Shown here: positions 12,471-24,200 of the stretch, piece after piece
How positions within the stretch are numbered: the stretch's first letter is position 1
How the letters are laid out: every line of letters starts with the position of its first letter
NCBI GenBank assembly: GCA_019009955.1
Contig: CM032232.1
Coordinates: 52,171,001-52,235,000 of the forward strand
DNA: 64,000 bases
Reading direction: 5' to 3'
Source of the DNA: Riptortus pedestris
Taxonomy: Eukaryota; Arthropoda; Insecta; Hemiptera; Alydidae
Notes under the pieces: model-generated
Told to the model about the DNA's origin: nothing
Seen by the model: only the letters and a program-made list of their open reading frames with translations
Databases searched by the model: none
Position numbers and translations under genes: made by a program

Positions 12471-12709
12471 AGGAGAGTATGATTTTTATTATTATTATTA
12501 TTTATTAACGTCCACTTTTTGCAACTCAGGCTAATTGGGACAGGTTATCTACAGGTTACCACCCTTTTACTAGCCAGGGTGGGACTTAGGATGTTATTTA
12601 ATGAATTTCGTCACTAAATAATTTCCTTTGCCCAGGCACGAATAATTAATTGAGATTAAGGTCAACGCTTTAACTCACATGGCTAACCTGAGCCCCAGGA
12701 GAGTATGAT
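12471..12709 (-). mobile_element. tRNA-derived SINE with 13-bp target-site duplication
   Basis: The SINE body is 12484-12696 on the - strand. It starts GGGGCTCAGGTTAGCCATGT, a tRNA-like head with an A-box-like TAGCCATGTGAG, and ends in an (ATT)n tail (12484-12508 on + as TTATTATT). The flanks are an exact direct repeat, AGGAGAGTATGAT, at 12471-12483 and 12697-12709, the hallmark of LINE-assisted retroposition. The tRNA-like B box is partly lost in this copy but present in the copies at 15.6 and 44.9 kb. About 213 bp without the duplication, and non-coding. Confidence 0.9.
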
Positions 12710-12771
12710 ATATATTTTCATTGCAATTAGTATTACATAATGTTCCTTTGGGTTCTGTAGAATAATGGCTG

Positions 12772-12773
<2 letters not shown>

Positions 12774-12809
<36 letters not shown>
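12774..12809. repeat. (TA)n microsatellite
   Basis: About 18 TA units between the SINE and the mariner remnant. Confidence 0.95.
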
Positions 12810-12814
<5 letters not shown>

Positions 12815-12820
12815 AATATA

Positions 12821-13071
12821 GCGTGGTTCCATAAATTCGTTTGGTTACTTGAAGGTGAAATGAAACAAAGAATGAGTTTTATTCAATAATGTATTCATCA
12901 TTTATATTGATGACCTCTTGCCATCTTTTCAACAACTTCCTAATTCAGTACGTTATGTTATGGCTTCGTCCTCATACATGCGACATATCTTTCGATGGCC
13001 CCCACAGCTAGCTTGCGTTTTTTTAACTAAAAAAGCAAAATATGCGGGAAATGCACTTTGTTCTCTGACAT
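12821..13071 (-). pseudogene. Internally deleted Tc1/mariner-family transposase remnant
   Basis: On the - strand a start at 13071 gives MSENKVHFPHILLF. A frame change leads into RKICRMYEDEAIT (ending at a stop about 12953). This pattern fits the N-terminal helix-turn-helix of mariner transposases (HFRHxLLF ... KICxxYGxDAIS). Almost at once a third frame gives LLKRWQEVININDEYIIE and a stop at 12879-12881, the typical C-terminus of these enzymes. The roughly 280 residues between, with the catalytic DDD/DDE core, are missing. The AT-rich tail to 12821 (forward 'ttccataaattcgtttggtt') is probably the terminal inverted repeat. The matching 5' inverted repeat was not found. It cannot encode an active enzyme. 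Confidence 0.7.
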
Positions 13072-13279
13072 GTTCACTACTCTGTAGCACAAACAAAACT
13101 AATTCCCATAAAACAAAACATAGTATCAATTCGAAGAGTGGACTTAGATCCTTCCGGATAAGCATCATTAAGATCAGATAAGTTAAGGAGTACCGGATAT
13201 ATATGAAAACAATTCGCATTACTGAACCACCGGTTAATTGATCTTTATCATTAAACTAATATCTCATGGGACGTCAAAT

Positions 13280-13812
13280 TCCAACCTTAAATACCAAATA
13301 CGGTTTTAAACAGATCATTACTAGATGAGTTTCATGCAAATGCCTTGAGTGACAACGCCATGCAATAATAAAATTTTATTTCTTGATTCGAAAATGTTTA
13401 TTTGATCTATACAATACTCCATATCCATCAGTTTTATTCAACACTAAATATGTTGTTCGTTAATGACTGAAATTGGACTAGGAAAAGGTTTAGAGCTAGG
13501 CTGAATTCAAAAATTCAAAATATCTCCGTTATTATGAGTCGGACCAAAACATATTTATAGAAACAATCTTATGAAACTATTGATGCTCTAGAACTGTTGT
13601 TCTATATGTATTTTTTTTCGTAAGTGAAATATTACGCAAGTCATTCCTATTTTCTCGTTTTTTGGCATCAATAACCCCCTTCCCCGTCTTCTACTCGTCG
13701 GTGGTTTTACATAGAAATGGGGGATATGTTATGATATGAGATGACAAGTGTGCTATACCAGCAAGTGGGAAATCTGCTTAGTTTAGGCTGCCTCTGCGTG
13801 ACGGACTTTTAT
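13280..13812 (+). repeat. FAR linker, module B and right end
   Basis: The order is linker ('taaataccaaatacggtttt'), B-module entry ('cgaaaatgtttatttgatct'), G-rich arm (about 13485-13560), C-rich arm (about 13600-13690), then the right end with 'gtgggaaatctgcttagttt' and 'gcgtgacggactttt' ending at 13811. The right hairpin is degraded (AGGCTGCCTCTGCGT). Module A may have been displaced by the mariner upstream. Confidence 0.85.
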
Positions 13813-14289
13813 CCATTGTATAAGTATTGACTTTTCAGTAATAGTCTTTTTATTTATTTCTTTCACCTCATAGTAACCCTATGAGAAGTTATTTATTTGA
13901 ATACATGTTCCATTGCCGCGCGGCATATTACATGTATTATTATGTAGTAATAGTCTGGGCAACCTGTAAGACATGGATTTCTTTGTGTCACTACTGGAAC
14001 TCTGTGGAGTTTTAGTAAACATGGAGTGTGATAACTAATGTAAATTTGTTATATATAAAGTAATTAGAATGAGCGAAAAGAGGAAGCGTTAAACGTGGTT
14101 AATACTGAAAGCCGGCTGTCTAATAAATAAAGTTAAGACGTAAGTTAATGAAGAGAACCCCTACAAAGGGACTCACTTCAGTAATTGCATTTCATTCGTG
14201 GATGGGGTTCAAATTAGCCCGGGGTACAGCTGTTCTATCTACTACCAGGAATTTAGAATAATCAACCACTGTGTGTTCTAATAAGACGG

Positions 14290-14329
14290 ATATTACTTAT
14301 ATTCTGAATGAGTAGAAAATTGAATAGGA
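14290..14329 (+). repeat. 40-bp exact direct repeat, copy 2
   Basis: Identical to 9743-9782. It directly precedes the left end of the next FAR copy. Confidence 0.85.
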
Positions 14330-14335
14330 TACTCT

Positions 14336-14905
14336 AGACTTTTAGCAGATTTCCCTTCAGGGAATTCAACTACTGAATTCCTACTGCTATGAGGTCGTAC
14401 TCATAACGCGATTTTCGAAACTTTTTTTCTAATGTCCATCGATTCTAACTAGGAGATGACGAAAATGAGTTCCGTTCAAAAATGTATATTTATATTTGTC
14501 ACTTGCCGCTCTAGCGGTTGCAATTATTGTTTAATCGTTACCAAACTCGATATTTAGTCGTTTTATGAAAAAGGAAAGATCAAGTTCGTTAACGGCTGAA
14601 ATCGGGTAAGAGGTGGGGGGAGGGGTTAGAGGGGAGGAAAAATTGTATAGAAACAATCTTATTGCAAATTAAATTTCCTATAAATATTGTAATACACATT
14701 TATTCTCTATCTTGATTATTAACCAAGATATTTGCATTTTTCAGTTTTCACCATTCAGTAAACCCCCACTTCTACTCATGTTACATAAATAATACTCTGT
14801 TATATAATACACCACATTATTCCAAGCCTAAATACCAAATATTGTTTTCATTGAACTTTTACTTTGTGAAATATATGTAAATACGTTATATTGATCCCCC
14901 CTTCT
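14336..14905 (+). repeat. FAR left end, left arm, module A and linker
   Basis: This starts with 'acttttagcagatttccctt', showing the same T-rich lead into the left palindrome as in other copies; the palindrome is partly broken here. The left arm has only a short TA/AT run. The G-rich arm is partly deleted (14600-14650), the C-rich arm ends at 14770 and the linker runs to about 14905. Module B and the right end are absent. Confidence 0.85.
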
Positions 14906-15174
14906 TTTGTTTTTGGATTACTAAAATATGAGTGATTGAAATAAAACTGGTTCTGATTCATTACAAATTACAGGAATAGCTTTAGTAAATTGTTTTCAAT
15001 AAAATTAATGTTATATTCAGTCTTTCCGGTCTATCTATTCAGCTCTACGAGGTTGGCTGGCCTGTTTGTTAACAATTCAACCTTTTTCCGTTATAAAGAT
15101 TATTAACGTGTATTATAAATTGACTGAACATTCAGGGCAGTGTTTCCTGTATGTATACTTATATACTATAATTC

Positions 15175-15222
15175 GCGTGGGAAATCTGCTTAGTATACGC
15201 AGCCCCTGCGTGACTGACATTT
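15175..15222 (+). repeat. Isolated FAR right end
   Basis: This contains 'gcgtgggaaatctgcttagt' followed by the intact hairpin ACGCAG-CCC-CTGCGT and 'gactgacatttt'. Only the end is present. Confidence 0.8.
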
Positions 15223-15299
15223 TGTATTCGTACATGTTAAGTTCAAACACGTTGAGTGACAACGTCATGAAATCACCAATGATGACGCATTCATAATAA

Positions 15300-15391
15300 T
15301 AAAAATCCCACTTGCAGGAGTATGGGATAACTGAAGACTGAAAACAAATACTATTAATTCGCTTAATATTGTAATTATAAATAATAAAAGA

Positions 15392-15441
<50 letters not shown>
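15300..15441 (-). repeat. FAR module B C-rich arm fragment plus (TA)n
   Basis: The forward text 'ggataactgaagactgaaaa' and 'taattcgcttaatattgtaa' is the reverse of the B C-rich arm. It is followed by a (TA)n tract at 15399-15441. Confidence 0.6.
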
Positions 15442-15446
<5 letters not shown>

Positions 15447-15552
15447 AATATACTAATAATATATTTATTAGAAATAAATATAGATAAGTAATAAAATAAA
15501 TATAATAAATATTTCGCTTAAAGCTGCTATTCAGTATATAGCAATATTTTGG

Positions 15553-15665
15553 GGCTCAGGTTGGGCATGTGAGTTAAAGCGTTGGTCATAATCTTGCATG
15601 GTAACTCTAGAGAAGCGAGTTCGATTCCCACCTGGAAAAATCAAAATTTATTGAGTATTTTTTTT
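15553..15665 (+). mobile_element. tRNA-derived SINE, 5' part only
   Basis: This starts GGGGCTCAGGTTGGGCATGT, continues GAGTTAAAGCGTTGG and carries a clear pol III B box in GAGTTCGATTCCCACCTGG. It is the best-preserved tRNA-like head of the SINE family in this window. The 3' half of the SINE is missing; the sequence changes after 'atttattgagta'. Confidence 0.8.
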
Positions 15666-15869
15666 TACTTATTTAAATGAGTTCCGCAATGTCGGCGATT
15701 TACTCATTATTCAATGTGCACAAAAAAGCGAATAGCAAAAAAAAATGAAAGATACGAAAATAAGTGAACTATGGTATACGGTGGTTTTTGATACGGTTCA
15801 TTGGCATTACCAGTTTTATATGAAACAAACAATATTGTATATGGAAACATCAGGATGGTGAAAATAATA

Positions 15870-16055
15870 TAAATGGAAATGTAAGTATAGAAGGAAAAAG
15901 AAAAAGAAAGAATTAATAAAAATAAATAAAAATAAAATAAGGAAAAGAGAAAACCTCAAAAGTGAATAAATAAAAAAAAGAAAGAAAAAAAGGGAAAGGG
16001 AAACCCTCCCTAAAAAGATAAATAAATAAAAAAGAATAAATAAAATTAAAGTGTA
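15870..16055 (+). repeat. Purine-rich, A/G simple-sequence tract
   Basis: The + strand is almost entirely A and G (runs of AAATAAA, GAAAAAG and AAAGGGAAAGGG) for nearly 190 bp, with a few T and C. It is low-complexity sequence, possibly an expanded SINE tail. Confidence 0.75.
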
Positions 16056-16259
16056 TACACCCTGCTAATGTAGGAAACAATTGAAGAGGAGTGTGTAGAA
16101 ATTGAAGAATATAGTGTGTTGTATATATTAATGTCTTTTAAATTTTTAATGATTGAGTCTATGTAATTACTGTCATTAGTCAATAGTTCCTGTAAGTCAT
16201 GTGGAACATCTAATTTGTCTCTTCGTTAGTTAATGTTTTTACCGGTAAATATATATTTG

Positions 16260-16605
16260 ATCTATGAGTTTCTCAATATTTGACGTACTCAACACTACAG
16301 ACCATATTCGTTAATAGCTGAAATCGGACCAGTGATAAGGGTGGTTAGAGGGTGGATTCGAAAATTCAAAATATCACTTTCTTATCTTCTTAGACAATTG
16401 ATGGCATACATATGGTGTTCTATACATTTCTTCGTATGTCATGCGAGTAATTCGTACTCGCTCCTTTTCAGCTTTCAGTTAACACCCACTACTACTTATA
16501 GAATTTTGACTCAGAGCTAGACAATATAGGGTGAGATGAGATCAGGAGTGTGACTCTAGTGAATCTTGCTTTGTTGCGCAGTCTCTGCGTGAACAACATT
16601 TTGAG
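16260..16605 (+). repeat. FAR module B and right end
   Basis: 'ttcgttaatagctgaaatcg' at 16308 leads into the G-rich arm, a shortened C-rich arm (to about 16495), the pre-terminal 'gagatgagatcaggagtgtg' and a decayed right end ('gttgcgcagtctctgcgtga') at 16570-16592. Confidence 0.75.
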
Positions 16606-16779
16606 AATTAAGGAATGCATAATTTCCCTATGATATACAACTTCTAAAATGTTTCATAAGAATTGTTCAATATAGACATATTCTATTTCTTGATGATATG
16701 TATGATTAAATTAAATCTGAGGACAAGTGTGGGAACAATCGACCTTGCGTGGGAATTATTTTGCCATTCAGGATCTACT

Positions 16780-17300
16780 TAAAGAAACTTGTTATTACAA
16801 TTGCAAACACTACTTCACTTTCTAATGTTTCTATCTTCAAGTTCTACAGGTTTACACTTCCTAATACCTATTTTTTGATTTTTATTTATTTTTTTAATTC
16901 CTTATATAGATCCCCATCTTCTGTATGTACATAATTTACTAGATGCCATTGCTTATTTTCACTCTTCTCTGTACACAGTGTACAACGTAAAGTGTACTAA
17001 ACACAATTCATCTTTTCACTATTTATCTTTTATATATACATTTTTACTTACTACAGATGCTTATAATCTTTCATTTTTATTCACATCTCATACTTTTTAA
17101 CCCTGATTACTCCCTAACTGCTTACAATTTACTTCCTAGCACTGTTTAATTCCTATCATTTCTATCCATTTTATTAATTTCCTAACATTAACTACTTTTT
17201 ATCTGCATTGTTTACTTGCTAACAGTTTTTTTATTTATTTCTACTATTTTTACTTGTTAACGCTGCATATTTCTCATCTGTATTTATTTCCTTGGACGAA
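16780..17300 (+). repeat. G-depleted pyrimidine-skewed tract with degenerate repeats
   Basis: About 500 bp in which the + strand has very few G. Motifs of the type 'tttactt.ctaacattg' and 'ttaatttcctaac' recur irregularly every 20-40 bases (for example near 17120, 17170, 17205 and 17260). It looks like a decayed tandem array. No coding or element signal. Confidence 0.5.
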
Positions 17301-17856
17301 GAATAGGAAGTATTTTAATCGAGAAAACTTTCTTTTTTCAGATTTCAATGCAATTTCCTGGTGTACGTAAGTAACTAAAATGCGATTAGCCTTAGAATAA
17401 TGAAATTTCATGTATAAGGGGGAGGGGTCAGGGAGGCCGGAAATAAAAAAAAAATCAAATTCTTTCGAAACTATTAGAGATATAAAAAATCAGATCTGGG
17501 CACCACCTGACTTCATTTTACTGTTATTTTAATATTTGATATATCCGTTCCAATGATTCGTTTCAAAAAACGTTATACAACAAAAATTATAGATCTTTAT
17601 ATGATAAAGATAAAAAAAATATCCAGTACGATAAAAATAATATCCAGTACTTTTATTTGTATCAAATAAAAAATCTGTTTTGACCTTCCCCGAACCCTTT
17701 GCATTTTCAGCTTTATGTACATCTATATCTTTTGTAATGAGAGTACACAAGTCATGTCGAAACTAGTCAAAATGACTTCAGGAAAGATGATATACTATCA
17801 ATCAATGGAGTTTCCCTGTAAAACGAGTACACATGTGCGTGAGTGTCTGTGTGTGC

Positions 17857-17995
17857 AATTTTGAACGGACGTCATTTTCGTCATCACCTGGTTAAATTTA
17901 TGGAAATTTGAAGGATCTTTAAAAAATTGCGCCATGAGTTCATTCTGGCAATAGATGATTTCCCTTGAGGGAAATATCCAAAACTGAAATAATAT
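17857..17995 (-). repeat. FAR left end and arm fragment
   Basis: The forward text runs 'ttttgaacggacgtcatttt', 'cgtcatcacctgg', 'gcgccatgagttcat', then 'gatttcccttgagggaaata', the left palindrome with one change. The rest of the copy is missing. Confidence 0.8.
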
Positions 17996-18574
17996 GCTGG
18001 AATTCTGGAGATATCCCATGAAATAAATAAGCCAATTTTACTGAACTGTGAAAACAATTATTTCAATGAAGGTAACCTTGTCACCTGAAATAATTATTTC
18101 GTTGTTGTACGCCCTTTTAATTAGTTAACCAAATAAATTCTTATTAATATGTCCTCTACGCTTCGTAGATTGATTCAGTGCATATATAATATTATTCCCA
18201 AAGGTGTATAAACAGTGAGAGCAGTTCGAACACAGAATATTCCAATTAAATTAATTAATTCATCCCACGCTGAACCTCTCTGTCAATGTTATCAACAAAT
18301 GGCCTCATATTTTCGTTCCAACCCAAAAGGTTTGTTGAATTTTTACTTTGTAATTAAATCATTGGATGTTACCCATCTACTATATTAAAAATACGTTATT
18401 TAGTTGTTTTATTTAAGAAGTAATAATTAACACAAGTGTAAATACTGTTTGCTATATTTCTATATACTTAGTAAATCGCTGGTTTGGTTAAAGTGTTTGA
18501 TGACAGGACTATAACTCATATGGGTGCCAATTTCTTAATCAGCTGATGCTGGTAACTCCCGCCATTTTATATAG

Positions 18575-18705
18575 GCTTGTCGTGAATTTTGGGGATTTTG
18601 AAAATATCTCCGTTATTGTCCGTCGGATCGGAAAATTGTGTAGAACCAATCTTATTTCAAATGTAATGTTCTATAAATGTTGTTATGTATGTTTTTTTCA
18701 CTATC
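18575..18705 (+). repeat. FAR module A G-rich arm fragment
   Basis: It matches 'aaaatatctccgttattgtc', 'cgtcggatcgg', 'gtagaaccaatcttatt' and 'ctataaatgttgttatgt', then stops abruptly at a 'cgcagcccctta' remnant of the right end. Confidence 0.75.
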
Positions 18706-20425
18706 GCAGCCCCTTATAGGACATTTTTTTGTTAGGTCAGCGTGTAGGTTCACAGTTTGGTGAGTACAGTCAGCTGACAACAGTTAAATAGAGCCCTGGA
18801 TTACAGGATGTTATTAAATACTAAGTGTAATTGGGGAAGCTTCCTGTTCTTGATGGAAGTAATCACCAACCATTTGTAACATGCCAGTTATTTTTGTTGT
18901 AATTTTGTAATAGTTATTTAAATTATATATATTAATGTATTTTTATCTTTTATTTTTGTTTCAACGACCCGCTTATTTCTACAAAAAAAGGGGGAGTGCG
19001 TTGCAAAAATTCTAAAAAGAACGGACGATAAGTTTCACCAAACGCTTGCCCTGGACGAATTTTCTATATTTTTTGACAAAGACATTTATTTTTCTATGTT
19101 CTAATTTTATCATTATTTTCTAAAATCATTGATGTTGTATTATATCAGTTTCATTTATGGATTTTTAGCTAAATTGTTTTTACTTGAAATGACTCTTGTT
19201 TGTTATTCTGGCTACTGGTGTCTTTTAACCCCCTCCCCCACCCCCGAATACCTAGTTACTCATCAATTGAATTTATTTTCACGACGTTTTGTTTATTCTG
19301 TATCTTTTTGTTCACAAATTCCCGCATATCAAATTAATTTTGCGAAACGAAATTCGCCTAGATTAGTTAAGAAATAAGCATTTTATCAGTATCCCTTTTT
19401 ATTATTATAGTATCAATCTTAATTGGCTCATTAGCATATTTATAATATTTGAAGTACAAGTTGACCTTGTTCGATGCCCAGGAAAGCTGTCATCCTTGAG
19501 GAAAACGAGAGTAAATGTAAGTGATTATTTCATGCAAAATGATAGTAAGAAAGCAGAAGACAGAAAAATAATAGCTTCTGGTAAATAGGTTGTGTCATTT
19601 TGTGTGAATGATAAGTTAATTGAAATTGACTTTTGATAAGAGCTTTATAAGATTCTAAAAAATACGACAAAATATATTGTAAATCTATTACAAACGCTCC
19701 AAATCCTCAGACTTCCACAGCTGAAATAAGAACATATTGAAATATAAATGTTTATTTTCCACTAACTGGTCCACCTATGCAGATTTGAACTTTATCAAGG
19801 AAGAAATAAATTCGTTTCAGAAAACCCTCTGTTTCTTGAAGACACGATATTAGAAAACAAGCATCAAGCAAATACAAGGATCTTTTATTAGTAATGAAAC
19901 TATGAATGTGGGTGCTCCTTTGGAATTTTTCCTCTACGCAATAACTATATCACTGTATTTTTTAGTACAGTGGCAGGACAATTTTTCCATGAATGAATAC
20001 TTAACGTGAATGTACGATAGTGAGTTCACTGATCTTTATGCTGTTGACTATCAGGGTGAGTTGTGGGAATTTTTGGGAGGAAATACAACATGGTGACCTC
20101 ACACCACGTCCTGATATGATGTGTCAAATTCCCCCCTTCCACCCCTGCTGTATTCCAGACGGTATTAGGATACTGGATAATTTTCTAGTAATTAATGCAA
20201 TAAAATCCGTGAAGTATTGAGTATGGAAATTACTGCACCAAGGCCGTTATTGTGGTCGGCTATTGAATGCAGAAATAGATAAGAAAATGTTAAATAGCTG
20301 TTCTCAGAAACCAAATAGTGTTCAATTGCTATTCAGGGCTAAATTATTGCAAATCGATCCTAGAGATGGATGGCATGAGTTAAATATTGGTAGCATTTCC
20401 ATCCGTCTTTGCTTAAGAGTCTTTT
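18706..20425. other. Unassigned sequence
   Basis: No known element is recognised. Short open frames at 19129-19377 and 20020-20220 on the + strand show no family features. A perfect short hairpin ('actgt' ... 'acagt') sits near 19955-19972. Confidence 0.5.
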
Positions 20426-21088
20426 AACAGATTTCTCTTAAGGGAATAAACCTATTGAGGTTATACTCGTGACGCAATTTTCAAAAAATGTCTTCAAATG
20501 TCCATGGATCCTACCTATTGCAACGCGATGAAAATGAAATCCTTTCAAAATTATATATATATATGTTACCGATATAGCGGTCGAAATTTTGTCTTAACGT
20601 TACCAAACTTGGTATATACCTAATCGTTTTAAGTAAAAAGAAAGATCAAGTTCGTTAATGGTTGAAATCGTATAAGGGGGAAGGTTAGAGGGGGGAGAAG
20701 TTTGAAAATTCGAAATGTCTTCTGTATGTGTCTGATCGAAAAATTAGAATCTGAAAGATCAATAGAATCTGTCTAATAGAAAATGTAATTTTCTATAAAT
20801 GTTGTTATATGCATTTATATTCTAACTTCAATATTCACTGAGATATTTGCATATTTTTCTTTTCAGAGTTCAGCGAACCCCCACTCCTGGTATATCAACT
20901 AAGGGGTTAGTCCCCACTCCTACTCATGTCACATAAACAATACTCTGTTATATAATGAAACGCTTTATTTTAAACTTAAATACTAAATATTGTTCTCATT
21001 GAACTTTTACTTTTTAAGATAAGTGTAAATGCGTGGCGTAAGAGGGAAATCTGCTCAGTTAATGGAGCACCTACGTTACGGACTTTTC
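20426..21088 (+). repeat. FAR copy of the short type: left end, module A, right end
   Basis: This has a changed left palindrome, the left arm with a short (TA)n at about 20555, the G-rich arm (20675-20750), the C-rich arm and linker (with a short local duplication of 'ccccactcct' near 20880-20930). It then passes directly into a right end ending 'acggacttttc'. Module B is absent, making this a compact version of about 660 bp. Confidence 0.85.
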
Positions 21089-21292
21089 AAAATATCACAG
21101 CAGGAGTTATGATATTGGGTCATCCGTGACCTTCATACAGATACACACAATTTATTATTATTGGTTGATTCGTGATTACTACTCTAGCAGTAGATGGTCT
21201 ATACTCTTACATGCTTATCGATGTTTGCTGTAGGTCTTATTAAAATTAGTACTGTAGATCTAATTGATCTATTGAAATCAATACAGTGGAGA

Positions 21293-21395
21293 CCTAAATG
21301 TTTATTATTATTTATTAACAACAGCTTTTTGCTGCTATGGCTAAATGGGAAGGATTATATACTGGTTACCACCCTTTCTAGCACTTTTATTTTGA
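21293..21395 (-). mobile_element. SINE 3'-end fragment
   Basis: The forward text 'tattattatttattaacaac' is the (ATT)n tail. It is followed by 'ggctaaatggga' and 'ctggttaccaccctttctag', matching the SINE tail half at 12484-12600. The tRNA-like head is missing. Confidence 0.65.
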
Positions 21396-22605
21396 GCTTA
21401 AAATGAAATAAAAATCATGTGTGAAAGAGTTTTCCTTTGAAAGAGGTTGTTTTATGCTTTGGGTAATGAAAGGGCCGACATTGAACTATCCACTTTGATC
21501 ATACTTATTGTTTGGTATTGTTGAGATTTGCAGACCAACAGTCTTCAGTGAAGCATACAATGAGACACCAGTTTGTAATGAAAGCAGATAGCTTGCAAAC
21601 GGAGTAACTAATTAAGGAACGAAAGAATTTTTGCTGGTCCGCTTAAGAATATGCACAGTAAATGAAACTTGAATTATATTGCCGCAACCAAATTATACAA
21701 AAAACAAGGAAGAAAATGTTAAATCAAACAATCAATCCATAAGCCAAATTTGAATGAATATAAATCTGTTAAATTTCTTAATATTACAATTAAATGGAAA
21801 AATAAAGCTTTCAGAGTTTGAGAGGGACCTTTATAATTATAAAATAGGTTAGGGATAATTCTTTTTGAAATAATATATTCAAAAATGACTTGACTAAATA
21901 ATTTTTAAAGGGATCTTGCAATAGACTAAAATTCTGGACCAGAGGTTTAAAATACCCAAATTTAAGTATCAGGAGGTTGAACGGCTGGCTGAAGATAACC
22001 AGGAGGCAGACCTCAAAGGATCCAACTAGAGGTTTTGTCTCTAACAATCCTTGTAAATGACTGAACAAAGCACCACGAAAATTGTTTAAAATGGGCTCAA
22101 ACCCGAAATTGAAGATGACATTGCTTCGACTTAAAGAGATCTTAGTTTTTTTTTATCTAATTATATTCAAGTTAAACATAAAAGTCCCTTGAGGCATGGT
22201 GAAATCAAGCAATTGAATACAAGAATTAACTAGCCAACATTACTTTTAACTATTTATTAGTAATGTTCTTCAAGAGCTTATAACTGACATAACTCATAAC
22301 ATAAAAATCTCACTAAAGGGACATGAAATATAACCAATGTTGCTTTTCAAATGATTCTGCTAGCCTATTACGCTATAAAAAGAATAACATTTTGTGAATT
22401 TTTCTAATAACACTCACCTTTCTCTTTATATACCAAACACAATAGGCCATTATATCCAGCCGAAAGAGTAGCTAAAGACTAGCTTTTGAAACACTGACAC
22501 TATCAGAGCTGCAATAAAGATAAGAGGATGTTGGCAAACACCGATGGTTGACAGTTATAAATCTGGTGCTTCCCCCATAGTTAGACCTCGTCTGTCAACG
22601 AGTTT
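21396..22605. other. Unassigned AT-rich sequence
   Basis: No gene or recognised element is seen. Confidence 0.55.
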
Positions 22606-23042
22606 TCTTTTAGCAGATTTCTTTTTTGGAAAATTTCAGGAATTTCAAAAAAATGTCTTCAAATGTCTCCAGAGGTTCTTGTTTGATCCAAACAGATTTA
22701 AACGTTTTATGAAAAATTACAGATCAAGCCCTTTAATGGTGAAAATCGGATCAAAATGTGTGGGAGCGAGAGGGGAGGGGTTAGAAGAAATTTTGAAAAT
22801 TCAAAATATCTCCGTTACTATGAGAAGAAAAATTGTATACGTATGCTCGATCTTTTAACAAATATAACTTTGTATAAATGTAATTCAATTATTTGTTTTT
22901 GTATCAGCAATATAATACGAGTTATTGAGATCAACCGTTAAGGCCCACACTTCAACTCATAGTAAGATGAAATTACCAGGGTGACGTTCCTACATGTGGG
23001 AAATCTGCTTAGTGTACACAGCCACTGAGAGAGAGATTTTTT
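22606..23042 (+). repeat. FAR copy, deleted left arm
   Basis: The lead 'ttttagcagatttc' and 'atgtcttcaaatgtc' is followed, after a deletion that removes the (TA)n segment, by 'cttgtttgatcc', the G-rich arm (22755-22820), a decayed C-rich arm and a right end at about 22996-23042 whose hairpin has mutated. The two overlapping open frames here are repeat-derived. Confidence 0.8.
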
Positions 23043-23524
23043 AAATGATCTCGAGGCAGGCAAATTCCCAGAATTTGAGGAAATGAAAAATTCCCTCATG
23101 CAAGGGCTATTAAAATCTGGAAAAAATTAAATTTTTCATGTAAATAACACACACATGAGGTCCTGTCACATCTATTTCTACGTATGTTGGAAGCATATTT
23201 AAGCAGGAATTGAAATAAAAGTTGAGCCATATCACTCCCTTAGTTGAGGATAAGTTAGTTAATGTCGAATTTCGCCTTAGAAAACGTGTTGTGCAGTTCC
23301 AAAACAAATTGTTTCTTAGTTGTTGAGAGATATTTAGATTATCAACTTACAAAGACTCTCTTTATTTCTTGTTATTCTAGAAAAGATTGTAGATGAGATC
23401 CTCTGGTAATGGAGTGGAATACAGTATGTGCCTTGTGCGCGTCACATCCCTAGAGATGCTAATCATTTCAAACGTCAAATGCCTCCAAGGTTCTACAAGT
23501 CTTAATGTGTTTTAATATTAACAG

Positions 23525-23627
23525 ATTTCCCTTGAGGCAATTCAGGTTCTACTCATGACGCAAATTCTAGAGAAATATCTTCAAATGCCCATCGATTATA
23601 TCTAGTATGACCAAAATGAGGTCCATT

Positions 23628-23678
<51 letters not shown>

Positions 23679-24200
23679 CTGTGTTGCGGCCTGTTATCGT
23701 TCTTCAATTTTTGTTTAATTGTTACCAAACTCAATACACATATATGTTTCAAGTAGAAGATATGATCAAGCTTGGCTGAAATGTGGAGGGGTAGTTAAAG
23801 GGGAAGAATGTCGAAAATTAAAAATATCTCTGATAGTCATGTATGACCACAATAGTTGTAAATTTAATTTTTAATAAATGTTGTTCTATAAACCTTTCTC
23901 TATTTGGAATATTAACCAAGCTTTTTGTATTTTATTAATTTACAGCCTTCAGCAAACATCTACATTTAATCCTCGCACTATACCAAAACCGAACATACCA
24001 AATATTGTTTGAATAGATTTTTACTAAAGGAGTTATATGGAAGAACGTTGGGTGACGTCATCATCGATTACGATTTTTTTACCCCCCCACCCCACTTCTA
24101 CTCATCGGATTTTTATTTAATAAATGAGATCCGTAGTGTGTCATGCCAACTCGTGGGAAAGCTGCCAAGTTTATACATTCCCTGAGTGACGTAGTGTCTA
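23525..24200 (+). repeat. FAR copy with (TA)n and rearranged module B
   Basis: It shows 'aacagatttcccttgaggca' (left end), the left arm, a (TA)n at 23630-23674, the G-rich and C-rich arms of module A and the linker with 'gggtgacgtcatcatcgatt'. It then jumps to the end of B ('ccccacttctactcatcgga') and a decayed right end. Most of module B is deleted. Confidence 0.8.

Noticed and set aside
12918..13181. 87-codon + strand frame
   Set aside because: It is the opposite strand of the mariner remnant, which explains the same DNA.
15553..15640. A true tRNA gene
   Set aside because: It has a B box and a tRNA-like start, but the cloverleaf and acceptor end are not intact, and sister copies show it is a SINE head.
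22544..22941. 104- and 61-codon + strand frames
   Set aside because: They coincide with FAR module A arms. Homologous frames in other FAR copies are broken or absent, so there is no sign of selection for coding.
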